The position numbers and the translations under genes are program-made. Below the pieces are notes generated by a model. It ran no database searches, was not told the DNA's origin, and was given only the letters and a program-made list of their open reading frames with translations. 15,060 nt of DNA from Opitutaceae bacterium UBA3033 (GTDB lineage: Bacteria; Verrucomicrobiota; Verrucomicrobiia; Opitutales; Opitutaceae), in the NCBI GenBank assembly GCA_002367815.1, contig DFDG01000171.1:10645-25704 (forward strand). The letters run 5' to 3'. Positions 1 to 6,523 of the stretch are shown here, piece by piece. How positions within the stretch are numbered: the first letter of the stretch is position 1; each line of letters starts with the position of its first letter.

Positions 1-1
1 G

Positions 2-139
2 CACGACAATGTTGGCTTAGGAGTTCAACTTTTCGTTGCAGGCGCTCCACTAAGATTGGATTATGCCATTCCTTTGACGAGGGACTCGGTCACCAGCAAA
101 GGTGGTAAGTTTAACTTTTCCTTTGGCACACGTTTTTAA
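2..139 (+). CDS. bamA: Outer membrane protein assembly factor BamA, C-terminal end (partial)
   Basis: Only the last 45 codons are present; the gene begins before the window. The reading frame ends with TAA at 137-139. The tail reads like the last strands of an Omp85 beta-barrel: a stretch with PLRLDYAIPLTRD, then a final strand FNFSFGTRF ending in the aromatic Phe typical of outer-membrane barrels. In the family, BamA is the central barrel of the BAM complex, which inserts proteins into the outer membrane. The next gene is an OmpH/Skp chaperone 46 bases downstream, the same bamA-skp order known from many Gram-negative bacteria, and this supports the call. Another Omp85 or outer-membrane barrel protein remains possible because only the C-terminus is visible. 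Confidence 0.75.
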   Translation, partial: HDNVGLGVQLFVAGAPLRLDYAIPLTRDSVTSKGGKFNFSFGTRF

Positions 140-185
140 TTCCACTCCATTTGTAATCCGTTAATCTTCAAATAAACCCGACCTC

Positions 186-824
186 ATGAAAAAAGCTGCT
201 AAAATATTGTTCGCTCTGGTTGCCCTCTCGGTATCCGGGGTATTTGCCCATGCTCAATCATCGCCTACGATTTTGGTCGTAGACATGATCAAACTGCTCG
301 ACGAGCACTACAAGACCCAGGAGCAAAAAGAAAAGCTCAAGGCAGATGCGGAGAAGGCCAAGGAAGAGGCTGATCGCTTGCTACAGGCCCGCAACACGCT
401 CGTGGAGCAATATAAAGAGGCACTGGAGCAAAGCAACAATCCCGCCACCAAGGCTGAAGTTAAGGATCAGGCTCGAAGTGAGGCTGAACAAAAATTGCAG
501 GAGATTCAGCGCGTGAACAATGAGTTGCAGAGTTTTGAAACCAACACCCGCAACCTGCTGCAGCAGCGCTTTCAGAACTTCAAAACCATCATGCTCGAGG
601 AGATCAGCAAGATCGCCACAGGCATTGCCAATCGCAAGGGAGCCAATCTGCTGTTGGACAAGTCAGGCCCAAATCTGCTGGGAATTTCCAGTATCATTTA
701 TTCCGATGCCAGCATGGACATCACCGCTGAGGTGGAAGCCGAAATCAACCGGGGACGCAGTGGCTCATCGGCCTCTTCGAGTTCTGACGGTAGTCCCAAG
801 ATAACAGTTCCTTTGGGTAAATAA
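186..824 (+). CDS. OmpH/Skp family periplasmic chaperone
   Basis: A 212-residue exported protein. Residues 1-23 form a signal peptide (MKK, hydrophobic core to about 20, AHA|Q cleavage site). After it comes the OmpH opening ILVVDMIKLLDEHYKTQ, then a long charged coiled coil (about 45-130) rich in Glu, Lys and Gln, and a compact end with ANLLLDKSGPNLLG and SIIYSDASMDIT, as in the Skp body. In the family, Skp trimers hold unfolded outer-membrane proteins in their coiled-coil tentacles on the way to BamA. The gene lies directly after bamA and is closed by a strong terminator, so the two probably share a transcript. It is longer than E. coli Skp (about 160 residues) because of a Ser/Gly-rich C-terminal tail (about 190-205). 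No Shine-Dalgarno sequence precedes the ATG; the start is fixed by the signal peptide. Confidence 0.9.
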   Translation: MKKAAKILFALVALSVSGVFAHAQSSPTILVVDMIKLLDEHYKTQEQKEKLKADAEKAKEEADRLLQARNTLVEQYKEALEQSNNPATKAEVKDQARSEAEQKLQEIQRVNNELQSFETNTRNLLQQRFQNFKTIMLEEISKIATGIANRKGANLLLDKSGPNLLGISSIIYSDASMDITAEVEAEINRGRSGSSASSSSDGSPKITVPLGK

Positions 825-846
825 GCTTATTTCAGCTGATTTTATT

Positions 847-883
847 AGCCCCGTCTAGAATTAGGCGGGGCTTTTTATTTTTT
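847..883 (+). terminator. Rho-independent terminator after ompH
   Basis: A 10-bp stem pairs 847-856 (AGCCCCGTCT) with 863-872 (AGGCGGGGCT), with one G-T wobble and a 6-base loop. A T-rich tract follows at 872-883, interrupted by one A. It lies 23 bases after the ompH stop and should end the bamA-ompH transcript. Confidence 0.9.
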
Positions 884-1137
884 GAGATACGGCCCCGAAA
901 ACCCCCAAAGCGTTAGTCAATCTACTCGTGCAGGTTTCGTTCAGCCTATATTCCGCAGTTGAAATCAATGTCTCATCTGCGGAATATGGCTGTACATCCT
1001 GTACTGCGCTACCTGCTTGAACTCGGGTTCAGGTGTTTCTCCGACGTATTCCTGAGTTTTTCAAACAAAAGCATAAGTTGGAAGTGAACGGCTAAATTTG
1101 TCTTCCGCAAAACGGTCTGAGCACCAACGTTAGAGGC
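884..1137. other. Intergenic region upstream of prs
   Basis: No credible coding sequence was found. It contains the large inverted repeat at 942-992, a small perfect dyad GTACA-TCC-TGTAC (992-1004) directly behind it, and a weaker fold around 1011-1035. No convincing sigma-70 promoter could be assigned for prs. A TTGAAA at 959-964 with GAATAT 17 bases on lies inside the inverted repeat, but the -10 match is poor. The AGAGG just before the prs ATG is too close to be a normal ribosome binding site. Confidence 0.5.
942..992. repeat. Large inverted repeat (about 20-bp arms)
   Basis: Left arm 942-962 (CAGCCTATATTCCGCAG plus TTGA) and right arm 974-992 are complementary apart from one extra T in the left arm and one mismatch near the loop. 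The core CCGCAG (953-958) and CTGCGG (977-982) are separated by 18 bases. No T-tract follows on either strand, so this is not a standard terminator. It could be a protein-binding dyad, a structured RNA element or a small repeat family; the sequence alone does not decide. Confidence 0.7.
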
Positions 1138-2079
1138 ATGAGCGAATCGGGACTTAAAATATTTTCAGGAAATTCAAACCGGATATTAGCCGAGGAAATT
1201 TGTCGCTCGATAGGCGAGCCACTGGGTGAGGCTACGGTTTCTAGTTTTCCCGACGGGGAAACTTTCGTGAAAATTAATGAGAATATACGGGGGAAAGACG
1301 TATTCATCGTTCAATCAACCTGTCCGCCGACGAACCATCATTTGATGGAACTGCTGATTATGATAGATGCGGCCCGTCGTGCCTCGGCCCTACGTATCAC
1401 AGCAGTGCTCCCTTTTTACGGGTATGCCCGGCAGGATCGCAAGGATCAGCCGCGGGTTCCTATCACCGCGAAATTGGTGGCAAACCTGATCGTGGCGGCA
1501 GGCGCGAATCGTATTCTGACGATGGATTTGCACAGTCAGCAGATTCAAGGATTTTTCGATATCCCCGTTGATCATCTCTACGCCTCACCGGTGTTTTTCA
1601 AACATCTTCGACATTTGAAAACTGAACGCCCATTGGTGGTCTGCTCACCCGATATGGGGGGTATGAAAATGGCTGCTGCTTATGCTGAGACCATTGGGGC
1701 GACGTTGGTCATGGTCGTGAAAAAACGCAAAAGTGCGACCGCCGTGGAGGCGCTCAATTTGGTTGGTGATGTTGCCGGATGTGATGTCCTGTTGGTGGAT
1801 GATATCACCGAAACCGCCGGCACTTTGGTGGCGGCAGCAAAAATGCTGCGAGATCATGGCGCGGTTTCAGTGCGTGCAGTCATCAGTCACTGCGTTTTGA
1901 ACGAACTTGCCTTCGATCGGCTGAAGTCCGGCTTGATCGACGAAATTATCACGACAAATTCGACCCCGGTTAGAGATCACGGATTACCAATAAAGGTGCT
2001 GAGTATTGCCCCTTTGCTGGGTGAAGCTATTGTCCGAATAAATAGTAACGAAAGTGTGACCGGGCTATTCAAATTTTAG
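1138..2079 (+). CDS. prs: Ribose-phosphate pyrophosphokinase (PRPP synthetase)
   Basis: A 313-residue protein of normal family length. It transfers pyrophosphate from ATP to ribose 5-phosphate to give PRPP, the precursor of nucleotides, His and Trp, in the cytosol. Visible motifs: FPDGE (37-41) and INENIRG (46-52); the ATP-binding YGYARQDRK (94-102); DLHS with catalytic-region His132; the flexible-loop Lys/Arg pair (K196, R197); and the ribose-phosphate loop VLLVDDITETAGT (217-229). The N-terminus aligns with known Prs starts (LKIFSGN), which supports this ATG although the nearby AGAGG is only one base away from it. A small oddity is SPDMGGMKMA (170-179), where many Prs proteins have Arg-Ala-Arg after the Gly pair. 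PyrE, a PRPP user, is encoded two genes downstream. Confidence 0.97.
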   Translation: MSESGLKIFSGNSNRILAEEICRSIGEPLGEATVSSFPDGETFVKINENIRGKDVFIVQSTCPPTNHHLMELLIMIDAARRASALRITAVLPFYGYARQDRKDQPRVPITAKLVANLIVAAGANRILTMDLHSQQIQGFFDIPVDHLYASPVFFKHLRHLKTERPLVVCSPDMGGMKMAAAYAETIGATLVMVVKKRKSATAVEALNLVGDVAGCDVLLVDDITETAGTLVAAAKMLRDHGAVSVRAVISHCVLNELAFDRLKSGLIDEIITTNSTPVRDHGLPIKVLSIAPLLGEAIVRINSNESVTGLFKF

Positions 2080-2149
2080 GAGATATCTACGGAACCCAAG
2101 CAATTATTCACAGTCGGATTTAGTTCAAATTATTTAAATTTAATAAGTT

Positions 2150-3565
2150 ATGAAACTAAAGTTTATCTCAAGTTTACTCTTGGTTGCGTTTGTGGGATGG
2201 GGGGCAACCCTATTTGTTGTCGCTCAAGACAAGACCAGTAAGGTTAACAAGCCGGAATTGAGCATCGATCCGTCACCGGTTTCTGAAGGTGCCAGTGCAG
2301 TGGTGGCCAGTTACGCTGATATGGTTGAAAAAGTGCAGCCGGCGGTGGTTTCGGTTTACTCCACGAAAATTGTGACATCTCGTGCTGCGTCAGATCCATT
2401 TTCTCGTATATTCGGCGGTTCTCCGGAGCGTTCCCGGGAGCACAAGGAGGAGGGATTGGGATCGGGTGTAATTGTGAGCAAGGATGGCTACATTATAACC
2501 AACAACCACGTGGTCGAAGGGGCTGACGAACTTAGTGTCTTACTTCCCGATGACCGCGAATATAAAGCTACATTGATTGGGAGCGATCCCAAGACCGATG
2601 TGGCCGTAATTAAGATTGAGGCAGAGAATCTACCAGTTGTCACTTTGGCGGATAGCGACCGACTGCGCGTTGGGGATATTGTCTTTGCCGTCGGCAACCC
2701 TCTGGGCGTTGGGCAAACAGTGACGATGGGTATCGTATCGGCCAAAGGCCGCAACAAGCTTGGTTTGCTTGAAAATGTAGGCGGTTATGAGGATTTTATC
2801 CAGACGGATGCGGCCATCAATATGGGTAATTCAGGCGGCGCATTAATAGATGCCAAGGGTCGACTGGTTGGGATCAATAGTGCGATCGTGTCCACAACCA
2901 AAGGTAATATTGGCATTGGGTTTGCCATTCCGGTCAATTTAGCGGCATCCATCATGCACAGCTTGATTGATACCGGGACAGTGGCGCGTGGATTTCTTGG
3001 GGTTAAATCTGAATCTGTGACTGCTGAGATAGTCGAGGCGCTTAATTTGCCAAAAAACACCAAGGGAGTTGTGATAACCGAAGTGACAGAGAACGGGCCG
3101 GCGGAAAAGGCTGGTCTGCAGAGAACCGATGTCATCGTGGGTATTAATAATCGACCGGTGTCCTCTTTGGAGGATTTGCGACTAATAATTGCCCAATCAA
3201 TTCCCGGTTCCAGTGTTGTACTCCAATTAATCCGGGATGGAAAAGAAAAGTCGGTTGAGGTGACGTTAGGAGAATTATCAGAGATCGTGAATCAATTGCT
3301 ACCCGGAGTGGACGCGAGTCCATTGTCAGATGAAGCGCGTGGCCGATTGGGATTGGATTCCAGAGTTACCGGATTGGTGGTCACGGAAGTTTCAGAGGAT
3401 TCACCCTATACCGGATACTTGGTTCCGAATATCGTGATTGTGGAAATCAATCGATCCGCCGTGACTGATATCACGAGTGCCCGGGACCTCTTCCGAGTGG
3501 GTCGAAATTTGTTGCTGGTTTATTACCGTGGTCAATACCGCTACCTGACGGTTAGTGTAAAATAA
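2150..3565 (+). CDS. HtrA/DegQ-type periplasmic serine protease with two PDZ domains
   Basis: A 471-residue exported protease/chaperone that degrades or holds misfolded envelope proteins. An N-terminal signal or anchor segment spans about 5-25 and ends near VVAQ. The trypsin-like domain (about 55-275) shows the complete catalytic triad: His120 in TNNHVVEG, Asp150 in DPKTDVAVIKI and Ser228 in NMGNSGGALID. PDZ1 follows at about 280-375 (GFLGV, then GPAEKAGLQRTDVIVGIN). A second, more divergent PDZ domain lies at about 395-470 (SEDSPYTGYLVPNIVIVEIN). Length and architecture match DegP/DegQ/MucD. The gene starts 70 bases after prs behind a very AT-rich stretch (2121-2149), which may hold its own promoter, though no good -35/-10 pair was seen. 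Its stop faces the pyrE stop across 24 bases. Confidence 0.95.
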   Translation: MKLKFISSLLLVAFVGWGATLFVVAQDKTSKVNKPELSIDPSPVSEGASAVVASYADMVEKVQPAVVSVYSTKIVTSRAASDPFSRIFGGSPERSREHKEEGLGSGVIVSKDGYIITNNHVVEGADELSVLLPDDREYKATLIGSDPKTDVAVIKIEAENLPVVTLADSDRLRVGDIVFAVGNPLGVGQTVTMGIVSAKGRNKLGLLENVGGYEDFIQTDAAINMGNSGGALIDAKGRLVGINSAIVSTTKGNIGIGFAIPVNLAASIMHSLIDTGTVARGFLGVKSESVTAEIVEALNLPKNTKGVVITEVTENGPAEKAGLQRTDVIVGINNRPVSSLEDLRLIIAQSIPGSSVVLQLIRDGKEKSVEVTLGELSEIVNQLLPGVDASPLSDEARGRLGLDSRVTGLVVTEVSEDSPYTGYLVPNIVIVEINRSAVTDITSARDLFRVGRNLLLVYYRGQYRYLTVSVK

Positions 3566-3589
3566 CCAAACCGGTTTACCCTCACCGAA

Positions 3590-4159
3590 CTAGCTGCCTG
3601 GTTTTTGCACAGGAAGTACGGCCAGAGTTTCTGGGAGGAAATCGGGTGGGTAGGTGGGAAAGCTCAATTCCAGTAGAGGTATAGCTGGAATATCGAACCT
3701 TACTTCAGAAGCGCTGCGATCAACCAACATGGCAATTGCGACAGGTATGGCATTCATGGCATTTACGATATCGATGCATTCTCTCGCCCGGCCACCTCGG
3801 GTTACCACATCCTCGACGATCAATACTCGCTCTTGGGGTTGAAATCTAAATCCACGCCGCAACTCAAGTTTATCATCTACCTTTTCGGCGAAAACATAGC
3901 GCGTTTTGGTTTGGCGCGCGACTTCCTGGCCAATGACCAGTCCACCCATCGCGGGGGCAAGCACCGTGGTAAAGGACAATTTTTTCAATTTCATGACCAT
4001 CAAGGCGCCCAGACGTTCGACCGCGCGCATATCTTCGCAGACGCGGGCACATTGAAAGAAGTGACCGCTATGCAGACCGGATCGCAGCACAAAATGACCC
4101 TCAAGCAGGGCACCAGTGGCTTTAAAAATTTCCAGAACCTCCTGTTGTGGATTATCCAT
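3590..4159 (-). CDS. pyrE: Orotate phosphoribosyltransferase
   Basis: A 189-residue cytosolic enzyme that joins orotate and PRPP to OMP, the fifth step of pyrimidine synthesis. Family features: GHFVLRSGLHS (21-31), the substrate-binding LAPAMGGLVIG (67-77), FAEK (90-93), LRRGF (100-104) and the PRPP-binding loop VLIVEDVVTRGGR (112-124) with the acidic pair E116-D117. The loop reads TRGGRA where many PyrE proteins have TTGGS; the acidic and glycine residues are kept. Length is normal. It is divergent from the helix-turn-helix/MBL gene across 60 bases and convergent with the htrA-type gene. The start is at the last ATG before that gap. Confidence 0.95.
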   Translation of the reverse strand: MDNPQQEVLEIFKATGALLEGHFVLRSGLHSGHFFQCARVCEDMRAVERLGALMVMKLKKLSFTTVLAPAMGGLVIGQEVARQTKTRYVFAEKVDDKLELRRGFRFQPQERVLIVEDVVTRGGRARECIDIVNAMNAIPVAIAMLVDRSASEVRFDIPAIPLLELSFPTYPPDFLPETLAVLPVQKPGS

Positions 4160-4191
4160 TCGATTAGGCTGGGGTAAGAAGTGAGAAAAAC

Positions 4192-4202
4192 AAAATCATT
4201 TT
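4192..4202. promoter_or_regulatory. AT-rich dyad in the pyrE/HTH-MBL divergent gap
   Basis: The 11-base perfect dyad AAAAT-C-ATTTT lies in the 60-base gap between the divergent starts. Any promoters for both genes must lie in or near this gap. It could be an operator or simply an AT-rich promoter element; low confidence. Confidence 0.25.
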
Positions 4203-4215
4203 ACGTTTTCAGTTG

Positions 4216-4236
4216 ATGGGTGTATGCATCACCCAT
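4216..4236. promoter_or_regulatory. Near-perfect palindrome over the start of the HTH-MBL gene
   Basis: ATGGGTG (4216-4222) and CACCCAT (4230-4236) are perfect inverted arms around TATGCAT; removing one T would make a 20-base perfect palindrome. It covers the GTG at 4220 and touches the alternative ATG at 4235. Because the encoded protein has a helix-turn-helix, this is a candidate autoregulatory operator. It could also act as an mRNA hairpin over the initiation site. Confidence 0.45.
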
Positions 4237-5083
4237 GCCAACCAAAGATGTGCCACTTGAAGACGAAGTTGGTGACGTATTGGAAAAAGCCATGCGATGG
4301 GCCGAACTGTCGACTGAACAGATCGCCGAAGCTACAGATATTTCTCCCACCCGAATACTTGATGCAATTGATTATCGGAGCGACCTTAACAGTGCTGAAT
4401 TGGCGCGATTGGCCCAAGTGCTGCACTTAAACGAAGTCGGATTGTGCTCTTTGGGTAATCAAAAATACCCACTGCCGGCGTGCCCAGGTTTGCCGTTTTC
4501 AGTTCATCCACTGCGCATGCCGCATGGGGTGGGAGTAGCGAACGCCTACGTGATCTCTGAGCCCGGATCCAACCATGGAATCCTATTTGATACCGGTCCA
4601 AGCCTTGCTGCCTTGCTGCAGAACTGGCCTTCCTCGATAAGTCATATCGATATCGTATTTCTGACCCATATCGAAGGTGAACACACCGGTGGATTATGTG
4701 ACGTGGTGGATTATTTTGGTATTTCCCATGCCTACGTGCCGGGTGATATCAAGGCACCCTGTGGCGAGCCTATTTTGGAAGGCGAGACCAAGGACTGGAA
4801 CCGTTACCAAGTGATCGCATACAATACGCCCGGCCATGCCTCTTCACATAATTGCTACAGGATTTGCGATAGAAATAATGGCGCCAAATCGAGCGAGTTA
4901 CTTATTGCCGGGGACTTGATTTTTGCCGGATCGATCGGTGGATCGTATTTTTGTGGAATGTTGCATCAACAACACCTGAAGCGTTTATTGGGATTATGTC
5001 ATGAGAGCACGGTGATAGCCCCGGGACATGGCCCCCTGACCACCGTTGGCAATGAGCTTCGTTTCAACCCATTTCTGAGCTGA
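4220..5083 (+). CDS. XRE-like helix-turn-helix fused to a metallo-beta-lactamase-fold domain
   Basis: A 287-residue fusion (from GTG 4220; an in-frame ATG at 4235, residue 6, is an equally good start). Residues about 18-75 form a Cro/C1-like helix-turn-helix ([21 protein letters not shown], followed by [10 protein letters not shown]). Residues about 90-280 form an MBL fold: FDTG (123-126), [11 protein letters not shown] (148-158), NTPGH (202-206), AGD (230-232) and APGHG (267-271). The usual zinc motif HxHxDH reads H150-x-E152-x-E154-H155; H206, D232 and H270 are kept. An H-x-E-x-D set is known from flavodiiron proteins, so a different metal site is possible. Substrate and targets are unknown. 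It diverges from pyrE and ends 29 bases from tRNA-Pro, which is transcribed towards it. Fold is certain; function is not. Confidence 0.85.
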   Translation: MYASPMPTKDVPLEDEVGDVLEKAMRWAELSTEQIAEATDISPTRILDAIDYRSDLNSAELARLAQVLHLNEVGLCSLGNQKYPLPACPGLPFSVHPLRMPHGVGVANAYVISEPGSNHGILFDTGPSLAALLQNWPSSISHIDIVFLTHIEGEHTGGLCDVVDYFGISHAYVPGDIKAPCGEPILEGETKDWNRYQVIAYNTPGHASSHNCYRICDRNNGAKSSELLIAGDLIFAGSIGGSYFCGMLHQQHLKRLLGLCHESTVIAPGHGPLTTVGNELRFNPFLS

Positions 5084-5112
5084 TTTGTGGTCGTGTGGTA
5101 CCTGATCATGAA

Positions 5113-5189
5113 TGGTCGGGGCGGGGAGATTCGAACTCGCGACCTCTACGTCCCGAACGTAGCGCCCTACCAGGCTAAGCTACGCCCCG
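5113..5189 (-). tRNA. tRNA-Pro (anticodon CGG)
   Basis: Read on the minus strand, a 7-bp acceptor stem CGGGGCG/CGCCCCG (5189-5183 with 5123-5117), discriminator A and an encoded CCA (5115-5113). The anticodon arm is CTACG-TTCGGGA-CGTAG, giving anticodon CGG. The T-loop is TTCGAAT. C1-G72 and A73 fit proline tRNA identity. One C-C mismatch is seen in the T-stem (GCGAG against CTCCC). Confidence 0.95.
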
Positions 5190-5208
5190 ATGATTTCATC
5201 TGCCCAAT

Positions 5209-5214
5209 ATTTTA
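5209..5214 (-). promoter_or_regulatory. Possible -10 box for tRNA-Pro
   Basis: TAAAAT on the minus strand ends 20 bases before the tRNA 5' end, the right distance for a -10 box giving a short leader. The -35 region (about 5231-5237) is poor and overlaps the dyad at 5228-5257. Confidence 0.3.
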
Positions 5215-5227
5215 CCGAAGGAAGAAT

Positions 5228-5257
5228 CCGCAGAAAATAAAATCAATTTCCCTGCGG
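5228..5257. repeat. Dyad CCGCAG-N18-CTGCGG upstream of tRNA-Pro
   Basis: CCGCAG (5228-5233) and CTGCGG (5252-5257) are inverted with an 18-base AT-rich spacer. The same arms and spacer length occur upstream of prs at 953-982, and both spacers contain AAATCAAT. It lies between the operon terminator and the tRNA-Pro gene, around the expected -35 position. Confidence 0.45.
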
Positions 5258-5308
5258 CAAACATTATTTTTAAAGCGATTGGTTTTTGTTGAACAACCAT
5301 TTGGCGCA

Positions 5309-5337
5309 CAAAAAAGCCCGGTAAATTTTACCGGGCT
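5309..5337 (-). terminator. Rho-independent terminator of the exb/tonB operon
   Basis: On the minus strand, AGCCCGGTAAA (5337-5327) pairs with its complement at 5325-5315, and TTTTTT follows directly (to about 5310). It lies 29 bases after the stop of the last coiled-coil gene. On the plus strand only a weak AT stretch follows, so it mainly serves the minus strand. Confidence 0.9.
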
Positions 5338-5366
5338 CTGAAATTATTTTAACGCGGGCTGAACAA

Positions 5367-5906
5367 TCAGCGTCTGCTGGAAATCGGGAGAGTAACAGGC
5401 ATTTGGGTCATGGCACTGCTTTCGGCCCGGCGCACTACGTTCTCGGTTTTTCGTTGTATCTCCAACTCGGCGTTTCGTTTGTTGATTCGCTCTTGTTCGA
5501 CTTGCTTTGCGAGTGCAAGGACCTCGCTGTTGGTCTGTTCTTTGAGCTTATGAAGGGTGTCGAGTTCTAATTCTAATGCAGAAGCCTTCTTGGCGTTTTG
5601 GTCAGCCTCCCGTTTATATTGGTCTGTGGTCTGTTGAATTTCTCGACCTTCCTCTTCCCATTTAGCCAAACGCTCTGCTTCTTTTAATGCGGCGGCAGTC
5701 TCACGTTGAGCTGCATGTTTGGTTGCGTCTAGTCGGGCTTGTTCCTCAATGGCAGCTTTCCGGTCTGCTTCCTTATTTTTCTCCAAGACAATCTGCTCTT
5801 TGCGTTGTTGCTCCTGGATTTCGGCGTCTTTCGCGTGTGCGAGATAGAAAAATGAGAACACGAGCAACATTGCCGCTGGAACGATAAAATAAAACCACTT
5901 TTTCAT
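5367..5906 (-). CDS. Membrane-anchored coiled-coil protein (second paralogue), unknown function
   Basis: A 179-residue protein that I do not recognise as a named family. Residues 4-23 are a hydrophobic N-terminal segment (YFIVPAAMLLVFSFFYLA). AHA|K at about 25 could be a signal-peptidase site; otherwise it is a signal anchor. From about 27 to 165 the protein is almost purely charged and Ala/Gln-rich (KEADRKAAIEEQARL, KEAERLAKWEEE), as expected for a long coiled coil in the periplasm. The end (MPVTLPISSRR) is uncharged apart from a final Arg pair. It resembles the preceding gene in length, anchor (MKK, Y, PA, AML, F positions) and composition, so the two look like a tandem duplication. It is the last gene of the exb/tonB operon, 27 bases after its paralogue and just before the terminator. 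A TolA-like or stator-associated scaffold role is inference only. Confidence 0.75.
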   Translation of the reverse strand: MKKWFYFIVPAAMLLVFSFFYLAHAKDAEIQEQQRKEQIVLEKNKEADRKAAIEEQARLDATKHAAQRETAAALKEAERLAKWEEEGREIQQTTDQYKREADQNAKKASALELELDTLHKLKEQTNSEVLALAKQVEQERINKRNAELEIQRKTENVVRRAESSAMTQMPVTLPISSRR

Positions 5907-5933
5907 GTTGGGATTGGTTGGCGAGTCTTGGGA

Positions 5934-6476
5934 TTATGAGTTCTTTTTTGCTGCTGCTGCTGCGGCGGCTTCGGCTTTTGCACGGGCGTCGTCTGCTGCA
6001 ATGATTTTCTGGATGACTCGGGTCAGGTCGGCTTGATTTGCTTCAGCCTTGTTAACATAGGCCTTCAAGAAATTTTTCTCAGCCACAAGAAAGTTCTTTT
6101 TACTTTCTTGCTTGGAAATTGCCTCTTTTTCACTCGTTACATCAGCGGTTAAACGTTCCACTTGACGCCCTAATTTTTCCTTATCCCGGAATGCCTTCAG
6201 ACTTTCTTCCTTGGCTGTTTGTCTGTCTTCACGGTCTTTTTGTTTTTTGGCTTCATTGGCCTCACGTTCAGCTTTTCTCACTGCCTGACTGGCAAGTGCA
6301 TCCATGATCGCTTTTTCCCGATCACGAGCGTCCTGTTCGAGTTTTTGTTGTTTCTCGATTTTTTGGGCTGCGACGATTGCGGCCTTCTTGGCTTCAAACT
6401 TGTCACTGAAGTTCCACCAGAAACCGAAGAAAATGAGCATCGCGAGTGCGGGGAAAATTACGTAGACTTTCTTCAT
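5934..6476 (-). CDS. Membrane-anchored coiled-coil protein (first paralogue), unknown function
   Basis: A 180-residue protein with no recognised named family. The N-terminus has a hydrophobic anchor (about 4-22, VYVIFPALAMLIFFGFWW), followed by a highly charged helical region to the C-terminus (AREKAIMDALASQ-like heptads, KAEREANEAKKQKDRED). The tail is Ala/Lys-rich with seven Ala in a row encoded by five GCA and two GCC codons (5949-5969), reminiscent of TolA composition. Anchor and length match the next gene, its probable paralogue. It lies 47 bases after the TPR gene in the exb/tonB operon. The anchor and the operon position place it in the inner membrane with a periplasmic coiled coil; the partner and role are unknown. 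Confidence 0.75.
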   Translation of the reverse strand: MKKVYVIFPALAMLIFFGFWWNFSDKFEAKKAAIVAAQKIEKQQKLEQDARDREKAIMDALASQAVRKAEREANEAKKQKDREDRQTAKEESLKAFRDKEKLGRQVERLTADVTSEKEAISKQESKKNFLVAEKNFLKAYVNKAEANQADLTRVIQKIIAADDARAKAEAAAAAAAKKNS

Positions 6477-6523
6477 AAAATTAGAGCGATTTAGTGCTTA
6501 TATTGAAATTTGTGGGGGACGAA

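Noticed and set aside
3566..3589. AAACCGGTTT palindrome between the htrA-type gene and pyrE as a shared terminator
   Set aside because: The arms are only 5 bases with no loop and no T-tract on either strand.
3833..4177. 114-codon plus-strand frame within pyrE
   Set aside because: Fully antisense to pyrE, which has clear family motifs.
5087..5341. 84-codon plus-strand frame after the HTH-MBL gene
   Set aside because: It reads through the antisense of tRNA-Pro and the operon terminator, a common false gene.
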